The position numbers and the translations under genes are program-made. DNA of 64,000 nt from Oceanobacillus damuensis (GTDB lineage Bacteria > Bacillota > Bacilli > Bacillales > Amphibacillaceae): positions 1 through 64,000 of the forward strand of contig NZ_LQNF01000014.1 in the NCBI RefSeq assembly GCF_001618145.1, written 5' to 3'. The notes beneath the pieces were generated by a model. The model worked only from the letters and a program-made list of their open reading frames with translations, was not told where the DNA came from and did not search any database. This document shows positions 34,383-44,035 of the stretch, in pieces (within the stretch, counting starts at the first letter, position 1; each line of letters starts with the position of its first letter).

Positions 34383-34569
34383 ACCGGATCTGGACGAACA
34401 AAAGCGGAGGCGACTGTTTAGAAACTCAACGCTAGCAAGGGACTGGAAAGCGCATGGTTTTCGCGCTTGGAATGTCCATTGCTTATGACGGGAGTTTCTA
34501 GGAACCGGAGCTGGACGTACAAAAGCGGAGGCGACTGTTTATGTGTAAAAGTTAAAGTTAATTGCTGCC
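34383..34569 (+). repeat. Composite dispersed repeat, copy 2
   Basis: Shares GGAAAGCGCATGG, GCGCTTGGAATGTCCATTGC, TATGACGG.AGTTTCTAGGAA, AACCGGAGCTGGACG and the terminal GTTAATTGCTGCC with the 19724 copy, but lacks its 5' GCGCAAGCGCC module and long hairpin. Confidence 0.85.
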
Positions 34570-34593
34570 AAAATTTTTCCTCTTTTATTTATC

Positions 34594-34628
34594 CAAAAAA
34601 ACAGGAGACTTCACAATTGAAGTCTCCT
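34594..34628 (-). terminator. Terminator after excisionase-like gene
   Basis: AGGAGACTTCA (34603-34613) and TGAAGTCTCCT (34618-34628) form a perfect stem; the minus-strand end is a run of seven T. Confidence 0.85.
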
Positions 34629-34635
34629 TGTCCAG

Positions 34636-34818
34636 CTATAATCTCTCTCCATTTTTCAGTCTTTCAATGAATTCATTTAAATCTTCTTTTTTAACTCTCC
34701 AGTGTCTTCCGATTTTAAACCCTGGTAGTTTTCCTTCTTGGACTAGTTTATATGTTGTCATTTCACTAAGCTGCAAATATTCTGCCACTTGAGAAACTGT
34801 CATTATTTCTTGTGTCAT
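34636..34818 (-). CDS. Excisionase/helix-turn-helix (MerR-like) protein
   Basis: A 60-aa DNA-binding protein with the excisionase-type winged HTH: MTVSQVAEYLQLSEMTTYKL, then VQEGKLPGFKIGRHWRVKKE, DLNEFIERLK. ATG 34818 follows GGAGG; the longer frame (to 34866) has no site. The family includes plasmid and phage excisionases and free-standing regulators (helix-turn-helix domain, TIGR01764 type). No integrase or att site is close by, so it is probably a solitary regulator. Confidence 0.82.
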   Translation of the reverse strand: MTQEIMTVSQVAEYLQLSEMTTYKLVQEGKLPGFKIGRHWRVKKEDLNEFIERLKNGERL

Positions 34819-35136
34819 AAAATATGCCTCCAAACAGTTAACTGTGTATATCATACCATAAATCACTGCGTTTTTTTAAAATATTATAATAAACACACTC
34901 AAATATAAATGATTATAAATGACTATACAAATAAGTGTATTTTATGAAGATATGTAGAAAAACATAGAATTAGATAGAAATAAAGAGCATCCGCATAATG
35001 TTTGCGTTTACTTGGCGTTTTGTGTTTGCGTCGTTCTATGGTATGATTCGATTTGTTAAAAACGGAACTTAACTTTTGTGAGAGTCGAAAGTTACTATAT
35101 ATTATAAAATACTATAAATTTTAAAGAGGTGCTAAA
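34819..35136. other. Divergent intergenic region
   Basis: About 320 AT-rich bases between the HTH gene and the SulP gene; CGTTTACTTGGCGTTTTGTG motifs near 35003-35030 are weakly repeated. No ORF, riboswitch or clear promoter assigned. Confidence 0.4.
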
Positions 35137-36597
35137 TTGAAAGTTCAAGAATTAAAACAGGAATGGTTTGGCAATGTTCGAGGCGATGTGCTTGCAGGTC
35201 TCGTTGTGGCACTGGCTCTTATACCGGAGGCCATTGCATTCTCGATTATTGCTGGAGTTGACCCGATGGTTGGCCTTTATGCTTCATTTTGTATTTCCGT
35301 AGTAATTGCTTTTGTCGGGGGACGACCGGGAATGATTTCTGCAGCAACAGGAGCCATGGCGTTGGTAATGGTTGATTTGATTGCAAATCATGGGTTGCAG
35401 TATTTACTGGCAGCAACGATATTAACAGGCGTTATTCAAATATTGTTTGGCGTCTTTAAACTTGCGAAAGTAATGAAGTTTGTCCCGCGTTCGGTTATGG
35501 TTGGATTTGTAAATGCACTAGCCATTATGATTTTTATGGCCCAATTACCACATTTTGAAGGCGAAACATGGATCATGTATGCACTTGTCGGATTGACATT
35601 GGCCATCATCTATCTTTTGCCAAGAGTTACAAAAGCAATCCCGTCGACGCTAGTGGCAATTGTTGTCGTAACAGCAATTGTTATTTACGGTAATATTAAC
35701 ATTGGTACTGTGGGAGATATGGGAGCCATATCACAGCAGTTACCCGTATTTTTACTGCCTGATATTCCTTTGACTTTTGAAACATTGATGATCATTTTGC
35801 CTTATTCATTATCACTGGCAATAGTTGGTTTAATAGAATCACTATTAACAGCTAATATCGTTGATGATATGACAGATACAGAGAGTAATAAAAATAAAGA
35901 AAGCCGTGGGCAGGGAATCGCTAATATCGTATCAGGCTTCTTCGGAGGAATGGCTGGTTGTGCAATGATCGGTCAATCGGTTATCAATGTAAAATCCGGG
36001 GGGAAAGGGCGCTTATCATCTCTTGTCGCTGGTGTGTTCCTAATGTTTCTTATCGTTGTTTTAGGTGGATTGGTTATCCAAATACCACTTGCAGCATTAG
36101 CTGGTGTAATGTTTATGGTTGCCATCAGTACGTTTGACTGGTCATCCGTTAAAAATCTTGCGAAGCTTCCAAGAACAGATGCAGTCGTTATGGTTGCTAC
36201 TGTAGCTATCGTGCTTGTAACCCATAACTTAGCTATTGGCGTTTTAGCTGGAGTATTACTCAGTGCTATTTTCTTTGCCGCTAAAATCTCAAAAATAAAA
36301 GTGTCAGAAGAACTGGTTATGCTTGAACAGAAAAAGATCTATCGTGTGGAAGGTCAATTGTTCTTTGCATCGGTAAGTGATTTCCCTGGTAAATTCAATT
36401 TTGAGGATTCTGTAAAGGAAGTAGATATCGACTTGACAAATGCTCATCTGTGGGATGATTCTGCAATAGGTGCATTAGATAAAATCGAAATGAAATTTGC
36501 TCAGAACAATATAAAAGTGAACTATATTGGGTTAAATGCAGAAAGCAAACAATTGAAAAGTCGAATAGGCGGCCTTTCGAATGCTTCCGGGCATTAA
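35137..36597 (+). CDS. SulP family inorganic anion transporter
   Basis: A 486-aa SulP/SLC26 transporter with about 10-12 membrane helices and a short C-terminal STAS domain (about 400-475, [22 protein letters not shown]). Family-specific sequences: [20 protein letters not shown] (about 15-34), [12 protein letters not shown] (about 39-50) and a gated pore region [20 protein letters not shown] (about 273-292). Substrate is probably sulfate or bicarbonate. TTG start preceded by AAAGAGGTG. Monocistronic, with terminator. Confidence 0.9.
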   Translation: MKVQELKQEWFGNVRGDVLAGLVVALALIPEAIAFSIIAGVDPMVGLYASFCISVVIAFVGGRPGMISAATGAMALVMVDLIANHGLQYLLAATILTGVIQILFGVFKLAKVMKFVPRSVMVGFVNALAIMIFMAQLPHFEGETWIMYALVGLTLAIIYLLPRVTKAIPSTLVAIVVVTAIVIYGNINIGTVGDMGAISQQLPVFLLPDIPLTFETLMIILPYSLSLAIVGLIESLLTANIVDDMTDTESNKNKESRGQGIANIVSGFFGGMAGCAMIGQSVINVKSGGKGRLSSLVAGVFLMFLIVVLGGLVIQIPLAALAGVMFMVAISTFDWSSVKNLAKLPRTDAVVMVATVAIVLVTHNLAIGVLAGVLLSAIFFAAKISKIKVSEELVMLEQKKIYRVEGQLFFASVSDFPGKFNFEDSVKEVDIDLTNAHLWDDSAIGALDKIEMKFAQNNIKVNYIGLNAESKQLKSRIGGLSNASGH

Positions 36598-36665
36598 CCA
36601 GAAATAACAGCAAAAGAGCGGGCAGCGTGTCATATTCTGATTGTAAAATAGCTTTAAAATGAACC

Positions 36666-36710
36666 AAAAAGCTTGTGTTTTGTTAGCATACAAAACGCAA
36701 GCTTTTTTTT
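36666..36710 (+). terminator. Terminator after SulP gene
   Basis: AAAAAGCTTG(T)GTTTTGT and ACAAAACGCAAGCTTTTT form a long stem with a T tract of eight. Confidence 0.85.
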
Positions 36711-36713
36711 GCG

Positions 36714-36796
36714 GTCAGGAAAGTATAAACTTTTCAACCTGCATAAGTGCAACTAAGGTTATCACCGAAAGTCTTAATGACAACCAAGTTTCTAAA
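36714..36796 (+). repeat. Dispersed repeat AGTATAAAC..GCATAAGTGCAACTAAGG, copy 2
   Basis: Sequence GTCAGGAAAGTATAAACTTT, then CAACCTGCATAAGTGCAACT, then ATCACCGAAAGTCTTAATGA and CAACCAAGTTTCTAAA. Shared with 14968-15041 and 59464-59553 (reverse); partial at 17465. Confidence 0.8.
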
Positions 36797-36886
36797 ATAA
36801 AAATTCTGACAGGGCATAATAAAGAGATCATCAGCTAAAGATATAGTAAAAAGTAGATCAGTTAATCTCGGGAAGGGGATTGTGAT

Positions 36887-37492
36887 TTGGATTTACATTT
36901 CATTTGGAAAGCTGTCGTGATTGTATTTGGTGGTTTGCTGATCCTGCGTTTGGCTGGGAGGAAATCGATTTCTCAGCTTACTGTTGCACAGACTGTGCTG
37001 ATGATTGCAGTTGGTTCACTGATTATTCAGCCTGTAAGTGACAGAAATATATGGATTACGATGGTAATTACACTTTTACTCGTACTTACACTTATTCTCA
37101 TTGAGTATCTTGTGTTGAAAGTCGACATGCTGGAAAGTTTCTTGTATGGAAAGTCTGTATTAGTAATCGAGAATGGGATAATCAATGAAAAAAATTTAAA
37201 GAAACTGCGCTTGACTGTCGATATGCTCGAATTACGTCTAAGGCAGCAGGGAGTACAAAGTATCGGTGATATACAATGGGCTACAATTGAATCGAACGGT
37301 CAGCTAGGATATATGCTTAAACCTGGGAAGCAATATGCCACTAAAGAAGATATCGAAATGCTCAAATCAATGATTCAAGGGAAAGCTTCAACCATTCCAA
37401 CACAGAGCAGTCCATCAACCCCGTCCGATAATCTATTTACCGAAGTTAAAAATAAACAGCATCCAGAAAAGCCTCCGGAACATTTAAAGTGA
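36887..37492 (+). CDS. DUF421 (YetF-like) membrane protein
   Basis: A 201-aa protein with three membrane segments (about 8-26, 32-50, 56-74) and a cytoplasmic YetF-type domain. LRLAGRKSISQLTVAQTVLM is the conserved transmembrane motif and VDMLELRLRQQGVQSIGDIQWATIE the soluble signature. C-terminal 40 residues are Ser/Pro-rich. Role unknown; such proteins are found in spore and stress contexts. TTG start with GGAAGGGGA. Cotranscribed with the CLC gene 12 bases downstream. Confidence 0.85.
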   Translation: MDLHFIWKAVVIVFGGLLILRLAGRKSISQLTVAQTVLMIAVGSLIIQPVSDRNIWITMVITLLLVLTLILIEYLVLKVDMLESFLYGKSVLVIENGIINEKNLKKLRLTVDMLELRLRQQGVQSIGDIQWATIESNGQLGYMLKPGKQYATKEDIEMLKSMIQGKASTIPTQSSPSTPSDNLFTEVKNKQHPEKPPEHLK

Positions 37493-37504
37493 GGGGAAGA
37501 TAAC

Positions 37505-38797
37505 ATGAATAAAGAAAGCAGCTATAAAACATTTATTACAGTTTTCTCAAAGTGGGTGATTCTGGGAGGTATTATTGGTGTCATAATCGGGTCCACGACA
37601 GCCTTCCTTTTAAATACAAATGATTTTCTCGGACACATAAGAGAAGAAAATTTCTGGCTTATTTTTTTTCTCCCTCTAGGGGGGCTTGTTATTGGCTATA
37701 TGTATATGAACTACGGAAAAGAGTCAGGAAACGATGCTGCTGAAGGGAATAATCTGGTGATCGATGGAGTCCATGGGAAAGCTAGAGTTTTGCGTAGAAT
37801 GGGACCAATCGTTTACTTGGGAACATTCATTACAATTCTTTTTGGTGGTTCAACAGGAAGAGAAGGGGCTGCCATTCAAATGGGAGGAAGTGTGGCAGAG
37901 TCATTTAATCAATTCCTCAGAATAAACTTGGTTGACAGGAAAATCTTCTTGATGAGTGGAATAAGTGCGGGGTTTGGAGCTGCATTTGGAACACCGATCG
38001 CAGGAGCCATTATTGGGATGGAAATGGTGGCCCTAGGGAAATTAAAATATGAAGCAGCTGTGGCGTGTCTTGTGGCGAGCTTCATCAGTCACTACATGAC
38101 AACGGCCGCATGGGGGGTGGAACATGAAGAATTTGTTATAAAAACCGTACCGGAACTATCCATCCTCTCGTTTACAAAGGTTATCGCAGTTTCAGTTGTT
38201 TTTGGACTTTTAAGCCTTTTATATTGCCAACTGAGACATGGCATTCAAAGACTATCGGAAAAATATACAAATAAAAACCACATGGTAAGAGCGTTTGCGG
38301 GAGGAATCATTATTGTAGCATTAACGCTTATTATAGGTTCGCAGGATTATAATGGTCGTGGTTTAGAATTACTTGAGCAATCCTTTGAGCAAAATGTGCC
38401 ACCGTTAGCTTTTCTCGCCAAACTGGTATTTACAGCAGTTACACTTGGAAGTGGTTTTGTGGGTGGGGAGGCTATTCCTTTATTTTTTATGGGTGCGACC
38501 TTTGGAAATACGTTAACCACATTCATTGATTTGCCAATGTCCTTTCTTGCTGCTTTAGGAATGGTTGCTGTATTTGCCGGTGGTACCAATACGCCGATAG
38601 GAGCTTTTCTGCTGGCACTTGAAATGTTTGACGGGAAAGGAATTGAATATTTCTTTGTGGCATGCCTGATCAGTTATATTTTCTCGGGACATCATGGAGT
38701 TTGGCCGTCACAACCGATATATGAGCCAAAGAGCAGGTTGTACGGACTTAATAATGGAGAGTCGATTGATATAGTGGAAAAGAAGAGGAGGCACTAG
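37505..38797 (+). CDS. CLC channel/antiporter, fluoride-type features
   Basis: A 430-aa CLC protein with about 10-12 membrane segments. The usual GSGIP anion motif is absent; instead AEGNNLVIDGVHG (about 80-92) appears, and the glutamate loop reads GGSTGREGAAIQMGGS (about 117-132) rather than GREGP. Both changes are, from memory, characteristic of the CLC-F (fluoride/proton antiporter) branch. A distal motif GGEAIPLFFMGATFGN (about 320-335) corresponds to the second half of the pore. No fluoride (crcB) riboswitch is upstream. In operon with the DUF421 gene. Fluoride specificity is inference. Confidence 0.8.
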   Translation: MNKESSYKTFITVFSKWVILGGIIGVIIGSTTAFLLNTNDFLGHIREENFWLIFFLPLGGLVIGYMYMNYGKESGNDAAEGNNLVIDGVHGKARVLRRMGPIVYLGTFITILFGGSTGREGAAIQMGGSVAESFNQFLRINLVDRKIFLMSGISAGFGAAFGTPIAGAIIGMEMVALGKLKYEAAVACLVASFISHYMTTAAWGVEHEEFVIKTVPELSILSFTKVIAVSVVFGLLSLLYCQLRHGIQRLSEKYTNKNHMVRAFAGGIIIVALTLIIGSQDYNGRGLELLEQSFEQNVPPLAFLAKLVFTAVTLGSGFVGGEAIPLFFMGATFGNTLTTFIDLPMSFLAALGMVAVFAGGTNTPIGAFLLALEMFDGKGIEYFFVACLISYIFSGHHGVWPSQPIYEPKSRLYGLNNGESIDIVEKKRRH

Positions 38798-38858
38798 CGC
38801 TTGAAGGATGCTGGAAAATTCATAGCGGGGTTTATTATTTTAACATTTCCCAATAAAT

Positions 38859-38886
38859 AGGTGTGCCGGGAGGATCCCGCACACCT
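38859..38886. terminator. Bidirectional terminator, CLC/guaC
   Basis: TAGGTGTGCCGGGA and TCCCGCACACCTA form a strong stem between convergent genes. Confidence 0.8.
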
Positions 38887-38900
38887 ACTTAGTTAGCATA

Positions 38901-39884
38901 TTAATAAATTTTATCACCATTAAATATGGAATTTTTAACAACAACATAATCTACATTGCGGATTGCTTCCAGTTTATTTCCACCAGCATAGGAAATGGAA
39001 GATTGCAGATCCTGCTCCATTTCAGTCAATGTATCTTTTAGTGAACCTTTATGCTCCACGTACATTTTCTTGCCTTCTACGTTTTTCTTTTCACCTTTTT
39101 GGAATTCAGAAGCTGAACCAAAGTATTCTTTAAAGAGCTTTCCATCCTTTTCAAAGGTTTCGCCAGGTGATTCTTCATGTCCTGCAAAGAGTGAGCCAAT
39201 CATGACCATGGTTGCACCGAAACGAACAGATTTCGCAATATCTCCGTGTGTACGGATACCGCCATCAGCAATGATCGGTTTGGTTGCTGCCTTAGCACAC
39301 CAGCGAAGTGCAGCCAATTGCCAGCCGCCAGTACCAAAACCGGTTTTAATCTTCGTAATGCATACTTTACCAGGGCCAATTCCGACTTTTGTTGCGTCCG
39401 CACCAGCATGTTCTAATTCTCGAACCGCTTCTGGGGTTCCAACATTTCCTGCAATGACAAAACTGTCCTTCAGTTGTTTTTTAATGTGCTTAATCATTTC
39501 GATAACTGCATTGGAATGACCATGTGCGATATCGATAGTAATATATTCAGGTGTCAGGTTTTCTGAAGCTAATTGGTTTATGAATTCATATTCCTGTTCT
39601 TTAACACCGACACTTATTGAAGCGATTAATCCTTGTGACTGCATTTCCTGTACAAAGGACATGCGCTTCTCAGGATTAAAACGGTGCATGATATAGAAAT
39701 AATCGTTTTTAGCTAAATAGGCTGCGATCTTTTCGTCAATAATTGTCTGCATATTTGCAGGTACTACCGGTAACCTGAAGGTACGGCCTCCCAAGGTAAT
39801 CCTCGTATCACATTCTGAACGGCTGTTAACTACGCATTTCGCGGGAATTAGTTGAATATCTTCATAATCAAATACATTTTCCAT
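38901..39884 (-). CDS. guaC: GMP reductase
   Basis: A 327-aa IMPDH/GMPR-family TIM barrel that converts GMP to IMP with NADPH. Landmarks: [20 protein letters not shown] at the start (near identical to the Bacillus form), [10 protein letters not shown], the nucleophile Cys loop [20 protein letters not shown] (about 179-198) and [23 protein letters not shown] 39884 lies 8 bases behind AGGGG; the GTG at 39893 is too close to it. It is preceded by a PurBox pair, consistent with PurR regulation of purine salvage. Convergent with CLC gene. Confidence 0.95.
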   Translation of the reverse strand: MENVFDYEDIQLIPAKCVVNSRSECDTRITLGGRTFRLPVVPANMQTIIDEKIAAYLAKNDYFYIMHRFNPEKRMSFVQEMQSQGLIASISVGVKEQEYEFINQLASENLTPEYITIDIAHGHSNAVIEMIKHIKKQLKDSFVIAGNVGTPEAVRELEHAGADATKVGIGPGKVCITKIKTGFGTGGWQLAALRWCAKAATKPIIADGGIRTHGDIAKSVRFGATMVMIGSLFAGHEESPGETFEKDGKLFKEYFGSASEFQKGEKKNVEGKKMYVEHKGSLKDTLTEMEQDLQSSISYAGGNKLEAIRNVDYVVVKNSIFNGDKIY

Positions 39885-39897
39885 GTTATACACCCCT

Positions 39898-39941
39898 AAA
39901 AACGAATATTATTAAGTGAATCAAATAAAACGTTCGCCTTT
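39898..39941. promoter_or_regulatory. Candidate PurR PurBox pair upstream of guaC
   Basis: AAAAACGAATATT (39898-39910) and AACGTTCGCCTTT (39929-39941) are inverted relative to one another with CGAA cores 26 bases apart. Each matches the AWWWCCGAACWWT PurBox at 10-11 of 13 positions, and PurR pairs are arranged this way. Inference. Confidence 0.5.
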
Positions 39942-40170
39942 AGTAATTTAACTCATTTTTCAATGGAAGTCAATGTTTTCACTTGAGTGTGATAAACTTT
40001 TCCGTAAGGGGTAAAGAAGAAGGGGTTCCCAATTTAAAAGAGATAGAATGTGTTCAAGTCTAGGAACACATCAAAGATGCTGGAAATAGTAGCTGTTCAA
40101 ACCGAATGTTTGACGAATTGAATGAAATGGAAAAGGGAAAGATATTGCAAAAATTTGGGAGGTTTTATTC

Positions 40171-41628
40171 ATGAATTATAAGGATGATAGTGTTGCACTG
40201 CATACAGATCTATACCAAATAAATATGGTCGAAACGTATTGGAAAGATAATGTCCATAATCGAAAAGCTATATTTGATTTGTATTTCAGGAAATTACCCT
40301 TTGGAAATGGATATGGTGTGTTCGCTGGATTGGAAAGAGTAATTGATTACATTCAGAATTTCAAGTTCAGTGAATCTGATTTAAATTATTTGAAGGAAGA
40401 ACTGGGATATGATGAAGATTTTATTGAATATCTGAAATCCGTAAGATTTAATGGAACGATTAAATCGATGCGGGAAGGGGAGATTGTATTTGGAAATGAA
40501 CCACTCCTCCGTGTAGAAGCAAATATAGCGGAGGCACAATTAATTGAAACGGCTCTTTTGAACATCGTTAATTATCAAACATTAATTGCTACAAAGGCCT
40601 CCAGGATAAAACAAATCGTAAAAGATCAGCTATTAATGGAATTTGGAACAAGAAGAGCACAAGAAATGGACGCAGCAATTTGGGGTACCCGAGCAGCTTT
40701 TATTGGCGGGTTTGATGCTACAAGCAATGTCAAGGCAGGGAAGTTATTCGGTATTCCTGTTTCAGGCACACACGCCCACTCCATGGTCCAGGCTTATCAG
40801 GATGAATATACAGCTTTTAAGAAGTACGCAAAAAGTCATAAGGATTGTGTGTTTTTAGTGGATACATACGATACACTGAAATCGGGAGTTCCAAATGCAA
40901 TTAAAGTAGCAAAAGAATTAGGAAATGAAATAAACTTTCTTGGTATCCGTTTGGACAGCGGAGATATGGCATATCTGTCAAAAATAGCTCGGAAAATGCT
41001 GGACGAAGCAGGTTTTAAAGAAGCAAAAATTTATGCCTCCAATGATTTGGATGAATCGACCATTTCAAGTCTGCAGGCCCAAGGAGCGAAGATAGATGTT
41101 TGGGGAGTTGGTACAAAGCTAATAACGGCTTACGATCAACCAGCCTTGGGGGCCGTATATAAACTGGTGGCGATAGAAAACGAAAATAGGGAAATGGAAG
41201 ATACCATCAAAATCTCAGCTAATCCCGAGAAAGTAACAACCCCCGGCATGAAGAAAATTTACCGTATTGTAAACATGGTAAATAAACGGGCTGAAGGAGA
41301 TTATATTGCAAAAGAAGATGAAAACCCGAATGAAGAAGATAGATTAAAAATGTTCCATCCAATACACACCTATATCAGTAAGTTTATTACGAACTTCGAA
41401 GCGGTTAACCTGCACCATGACATTTTCACAGATGGAAGATTAACATATAACAAGCCTATTCTTTCTGATATCAAAGCTTATTCCGAACAACAATTGAAGC
41501 TGTTTTGGGATGAATATAAACGAACGGATAATCCGGAAGAGTACCCGGTAGATTTAAGTCAGAAAACCTGGGATGACAAAATGAAACTTATTGAGAAAGT
41601 CAGGGGAGAAGTAAGAGGAATCAAATAG
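40171..41628 (+). CDS. pncB: Nicotinate phosphoribosyltransferase
   Basis: A 485-aa NAPRTase of the Bacillus type. It makes nicotinate mononucleotide from nicotinate and PRPP, with ATP hydrolysis, in NAD salvage. Motifs: [19 protein letters not shown] at the start, [20 protein letters not shown] (about 31-50), [10 protein letters not shown] (about 140), [15 protein letters not shown] (with catalytic His/Arg region, about 155-169), [11 protein letters not shown] and [15 protein letters not shown] (about 254-268). RBS GGGAGG. A possible coding relic lies just upstream. Not in operon with the following MBL gene beyond 60 bases. Confidence 0.93.
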   Translation: MNYKDDSVALHTDLYQINMVETYWKDNVHNRKAIFDLYFRKLPFGNGYGVFAGLERVIDYIQNFKFSESDLNYLKEELGYDEDFIEYLKSVRFNGTIKSMREGEIVFGNEPLLRVEANIAEAQLIETALLNIVNYQTLIATKASRIKQIVKDQLLMEFGTRRAQEMDAAIWGTRAAFIGGFDATSNVKAGKLFGIPVSGTHAHSMVQAYQDEYTAFKKYAKSHKDCVFLVDTYDTLKSGVPNAIKVAKELGNEINFLGIRLDSGDMAYLSKIARKMLDEAGFKEAKIYASNDLDESTISSLQAQGAKIDVWGVGTKLITAYDQPALGAVYKLVAIENENREMEDTIKISANPEKVTTPGMKKIYRIVNMVNKRAEGDYIAKEDENPNEEDRLKMFHPIHTYISKFITNFEAVNLHHDIFTDGRLTYNKPILSDIKAYSEQQLKLFWDEYKRTDNPEEYPVDLSQKTWDDKMKLIEKVRGEVRGIK

Positions 41629-41691
41629 AATGGTCTAAATTCGATACGCTGTTTACATGTGGTACCGTATTTGAAAAAAGGGGTGGAACAA

Positions 41692-42657
41692 TTGAAGAAA
41701 CAAGAAAGGTATGAAATCATTCCTGTTATTGTTGATGTAACATCAAATTTAAAAACAATCAATTTTTATTTAATCAAAATGGAAAAATCTGTAATATTGG
41801 TTGATGCCGGGCTGGATAATGATGCATGTTGGACGGCACTCCAGAATGCATTAAGTAAAAATAATCTTACCGTTCAAGATATAACAGAAATCGTTTTGAC
41901 CCACAACCATGGTGACCATGTCGGGTTGGTAAATCGCATCACTGCAATGCATGCCATACCTGTCTATGCACATGAGACTGCAATACCCCGTTTAAAAAGA
42001 GACCGTGACTTCTTTGAGATGAGGGTTGAATTTTTTGCTGAAATATATAAACAAATGGGTTGTGGGGAAGCGGGACACAAACAAGTGGAATATTTGAAGC
42101 AAGCAATGCTGAAAGGAAGTAAGAGTGCCATACATACAGATATTTCTCCAATTGGCTGCAATCATATGGGCTTTAAGGTTATTCCTGTGCCTGGGCATGC
42201 TGAGGACCAGATTGCCTTGTATCATGAAGCAGACCAGATCCTTATAGCAGGTGACTTACTGATTCAACATATTTCAAGCAATGCTTTAATCGAACCTGAC
42301 AATACTGGGAAGCGCCTGCCAACATTGATTCAGCATAAGCAATCACTGGAGAAAATATATGCTTTATCGGTAGACCTGGTTTTCCCGGGGCATGGGGTTT
42401 TAATTGATGAACCTAAAGCTTTAATCAAAAAAAGGCTTGCGGGAATCGAGAGGAAAGCAGATCGCCTGAAAAACCTCATCCAAGACGGTATTACAACAGG
42501 CAGTGAGCTAGCCGAGAGCTATTATAAAAAACTGTATTCTACCCAATTCTCACTCGTGATGTCTGAAATTATCGGACATCTCGATTATTTGGAGGATGCC
42601 GGTCATGTGAGAAAAGAAATGCTGAATGGGGTCTGGCATTATTCGGTTGTTGAATAA
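41692..42657 (+). CDS. MBL-fold metallo-hydrolase with C-terminal helical domain
   Basis: A 321-aa metallo-beta-lactamase protein: metal-binding THNHGDH (about 69-75), HAEDQ (about 174-178), AGDLL (about 192-196) and PGHG (about 237-240). The C-terminal 70 residues (KADRLKNLIQDGITTGSELA, then HLDYLEDAGHVRKEML) form the winged-helix domain of the YtnP/LACTB2-like group. Substrate unknown; lactones or thioesters are the usual class. TTG 41692 is 6-7 bases behind AAAAAAGGGGTGG, so the longer open frame from 41659 is not used. Probably cotranscribed with pncB. Confidence 0.82.
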   Translation: MKKQERYEIIPVIVDVTSNLKTINFYLIKMEKSVILVDAGLDNDACWTALQNALSKNNLTVQDITEIVLTHNHGDHVGLVNRITAMHAIPVYAHETAIPRLKRDRDFFEMRVEFFAEIYKQMGCGEAGHKQVEYLKQAMLKGSKSAIHTDISPIGCNHMGFKVIPVPGHAEDQIALYHEADQILIAGDLLIQHISSNALIEPDNTGKRLPTLIQHKQSLEKIYALSVDLVFPGHGVLIDEPKALIKKRLAGIERKADRLKNLIQDGITTGSELAESYYKKLYSTQFSLVMSEIIGHLDYLEDAGHVRKEMLNGVWHYSVVE

Positions 42658-42727
42658 ATTGAGTGAACATCTGCATATAGTTGATTCCTGTTATACCCTT
42701 CCTATTTCGGTGCATTAAGTGTATAAT

Positions 42728-42742
42728 TGAAAATGATTATCA
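42728..42742. promoter_or_regulatory. Fur box upstream of siderophore ATPase gene
   Basis: TGAAAATGATTATCA fits the Fur 7-1-7 motif TGATAATnATTATCA with one mismatch. It overlaps the expected start point, with TATAAT (42722-42727) immediately before it. Confidence 0.8.
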
Positions 42743-42843
42743 TTGACTATTGCCTTAGAAGCAAATAGACTATAGATATGTTTCTGGAATAAAGTTCATA
42801 CATTAGAACATAGTTTTCATGTATGTTGTAGGGAGTGATTTCC

Positions 42844-43671
42844 ATGCAGGAATTAGCTGTAAGTGACTTGACGCTAAGCTATGGAGAAGAAATTATTATA
42901 GATGATCTTAATATAAAAGTGCCAAAGGGCGAAATTACTGTTTTAATCGGGGCGAATGGTTGTGGAAAATCTACATTATTACGATCAATGGCACGTCTGT
43001 TGAAACCAAAGACTGGTTCTGTCGTTCTTGACGGGCATGATATTGCAAAAATACAGACGAAGGAAGTTGCTAAAAGGTTGTCCATCTTACCACAAAGTCC
43101 TGTTACACCTGAAGGTCTAACAGTTTTTGAGCTTGTGAAACAAGGCAGAAATCCATATCGGGGCTTTCTGAAACAATGGTCTTCAGATGATGAGAATGCT
43201 GTACATCATGCACTTGACCTGACACATATGACCAATTTAAAAGATAGGTCCGTTGATTCACTATCAGGTGGTCAACGACAACGTGCATGGATCGCCATGA
43301 CATTAGCACAACAAACAGACATCATTTTACTCGATGAACCTACAACCTATTTAGATATGACTCACCAAATCGAGGTTCTTGATTTATTATTTGAGTTGAA
43401 CGAGAAGGAAGGGCGGACAGTTGTCATGGTTCTGCATGATTTAAATCTGGCATGTCGTTACGCTCACCATATCGTTTCTATAAAAGATAAAAAAGTTTTT
43501 CAACAAGGTAAACCTGAAGAAATTATCACATGTAACCTGGTTGAGGAAGTGTTCCAAATGAAATGTGATATCTTCTTTGATCCTAAATATGGAACACCTA
43601 TGTGTATACCCCATGGTAAAGGACGTAGTGTGTTTACGGAACAACAATCCGAATTCTTTAATCTGAACTGA
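42844..43671 (+). CDS. ABC transporter ATP-binding protein, siderophore type (FecE/FhuC)
   Basis: A 275-aa ATPase energising ferric-siderophore import. Walker A GANGCGKSTLLR (about 36-47), signature LSGGQRQRAWIAMTL (about 138-152), Walker B ILLDEPTTYLD (about 160-170) and switch His in VLHDLNLACRYAHH (about 195-208). Sequence pattern of the FecE/FhuC class. ATG 42844 is 8 bases behind GGGAGTG; the GTG at 42835 lies within that RBS. A Fur box precedes it. A repeat and a terminator separate it from the binding-protein and permease genes. Confidence 0.9.
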   Translation: MQELAVSDLTLSYGEEIIIDDLNIKVPKGEITVLIGANGCGKSTLLRSMARLLKPKTGSVVLDGHDIAKIQTKEVAKRLSILPQSPVTPEGLTVFELVKQGRNPYRGFLKQWSSDDENAVHHALDLTHMTNLKDRSVDSLSGGQRQRAWIAMTLAQQTDIILLDEPTTYLDMTHQIEVLDLLFELNEKEGRTVVMVLHDLNLACRYAHHIVSIKDKKVFQQGKPEEIITCNLVEEVFQMKCDIFFDPKYGTPMCIPHGKGRSVFTEQQSEFFNLN

Positions 43672-43695
43672 TTTAATATCGTATTTAAGATCATA

Positions 43696-43912
43696 GAACA
43701 AAAGCGCAAGCGCCTTGATCACCCCCGACAAAAAGGAAGTTCGGCTAATAACACCACATCCTGTGGCAACGCCGAACTGACCCACGTCCTGTGGGCCCAA
43801 GTAGAAACTATCAGTGGCGTTCTTTGCCACAGGTAGTTTCTACTTAAGACCTCGAGGGGGGTAGGCGCTGGAGCTGGCCGTGGCCGTTTATGTGTAAGAG
43901 TTAATTGCTGCC
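43696..43912 (+). repeat. Composite dispersed repeat, copy 3
   Basis: Starts with the same 37 bases as the 19724 copy (GAACAAAAGCGCAAGCGCC...CCCGACAA), has its own GTTCGGC..GCCGAAC hairpin, then the shared AAGTAGAAACT..AGTTTCTACTTAAGACCTCGAGG hairpin module, and ends GTTAATTGCTGCC. It lacks the central GCGCTTGGAATG module. Confidence 0.85.
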
Positions 43913-43939
43913 AAAATTTATACTTTCTTATTTTATTAG

Positions 43940-43972
43940 AAAAACAGACGGATCTGTATCGTCTGTTTTTTT
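43940..43972 (+). terminator. Terminator after ATPase gene and repeat
   Basis: AAAACAGACG (43941-43950) and CGTCTGTTTT (43960-43969) pair, with a T run of seven. Confidence 0.8.
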
Positions 43973-43983
43973 GCTTAGTAGTA

Positions 43984-44035
43984 TTGACAGCATATAAAGA
44001 ATCATATAAAATTCATGATAATGATAATCATTTTC
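43984..44035 (+). promoter_or_regulatory. Sigma-A promoter with Fur box for siderophore operon
   Basis: TTGACA (43984-43989), 17-base spacer, TAAAAT (44007-44012), then GATAATGATAATCATTTTC (44017-44035), matching 18 of 19 positions of the classical Fur box. Very strong match. Confidence 0.9.

Noticed and set aside
34383-34569. IS element or prophage end near excisionase-like gene
   Set aside because: No transposase, integrase or att site; the sequence is one of three modular non-coding repeats.
36797-36886. Fluoride (crcB) riboswitch before the DUF421-CLC operon
   Set aside because: Conserved crcB elements were searched for by eye and not found.
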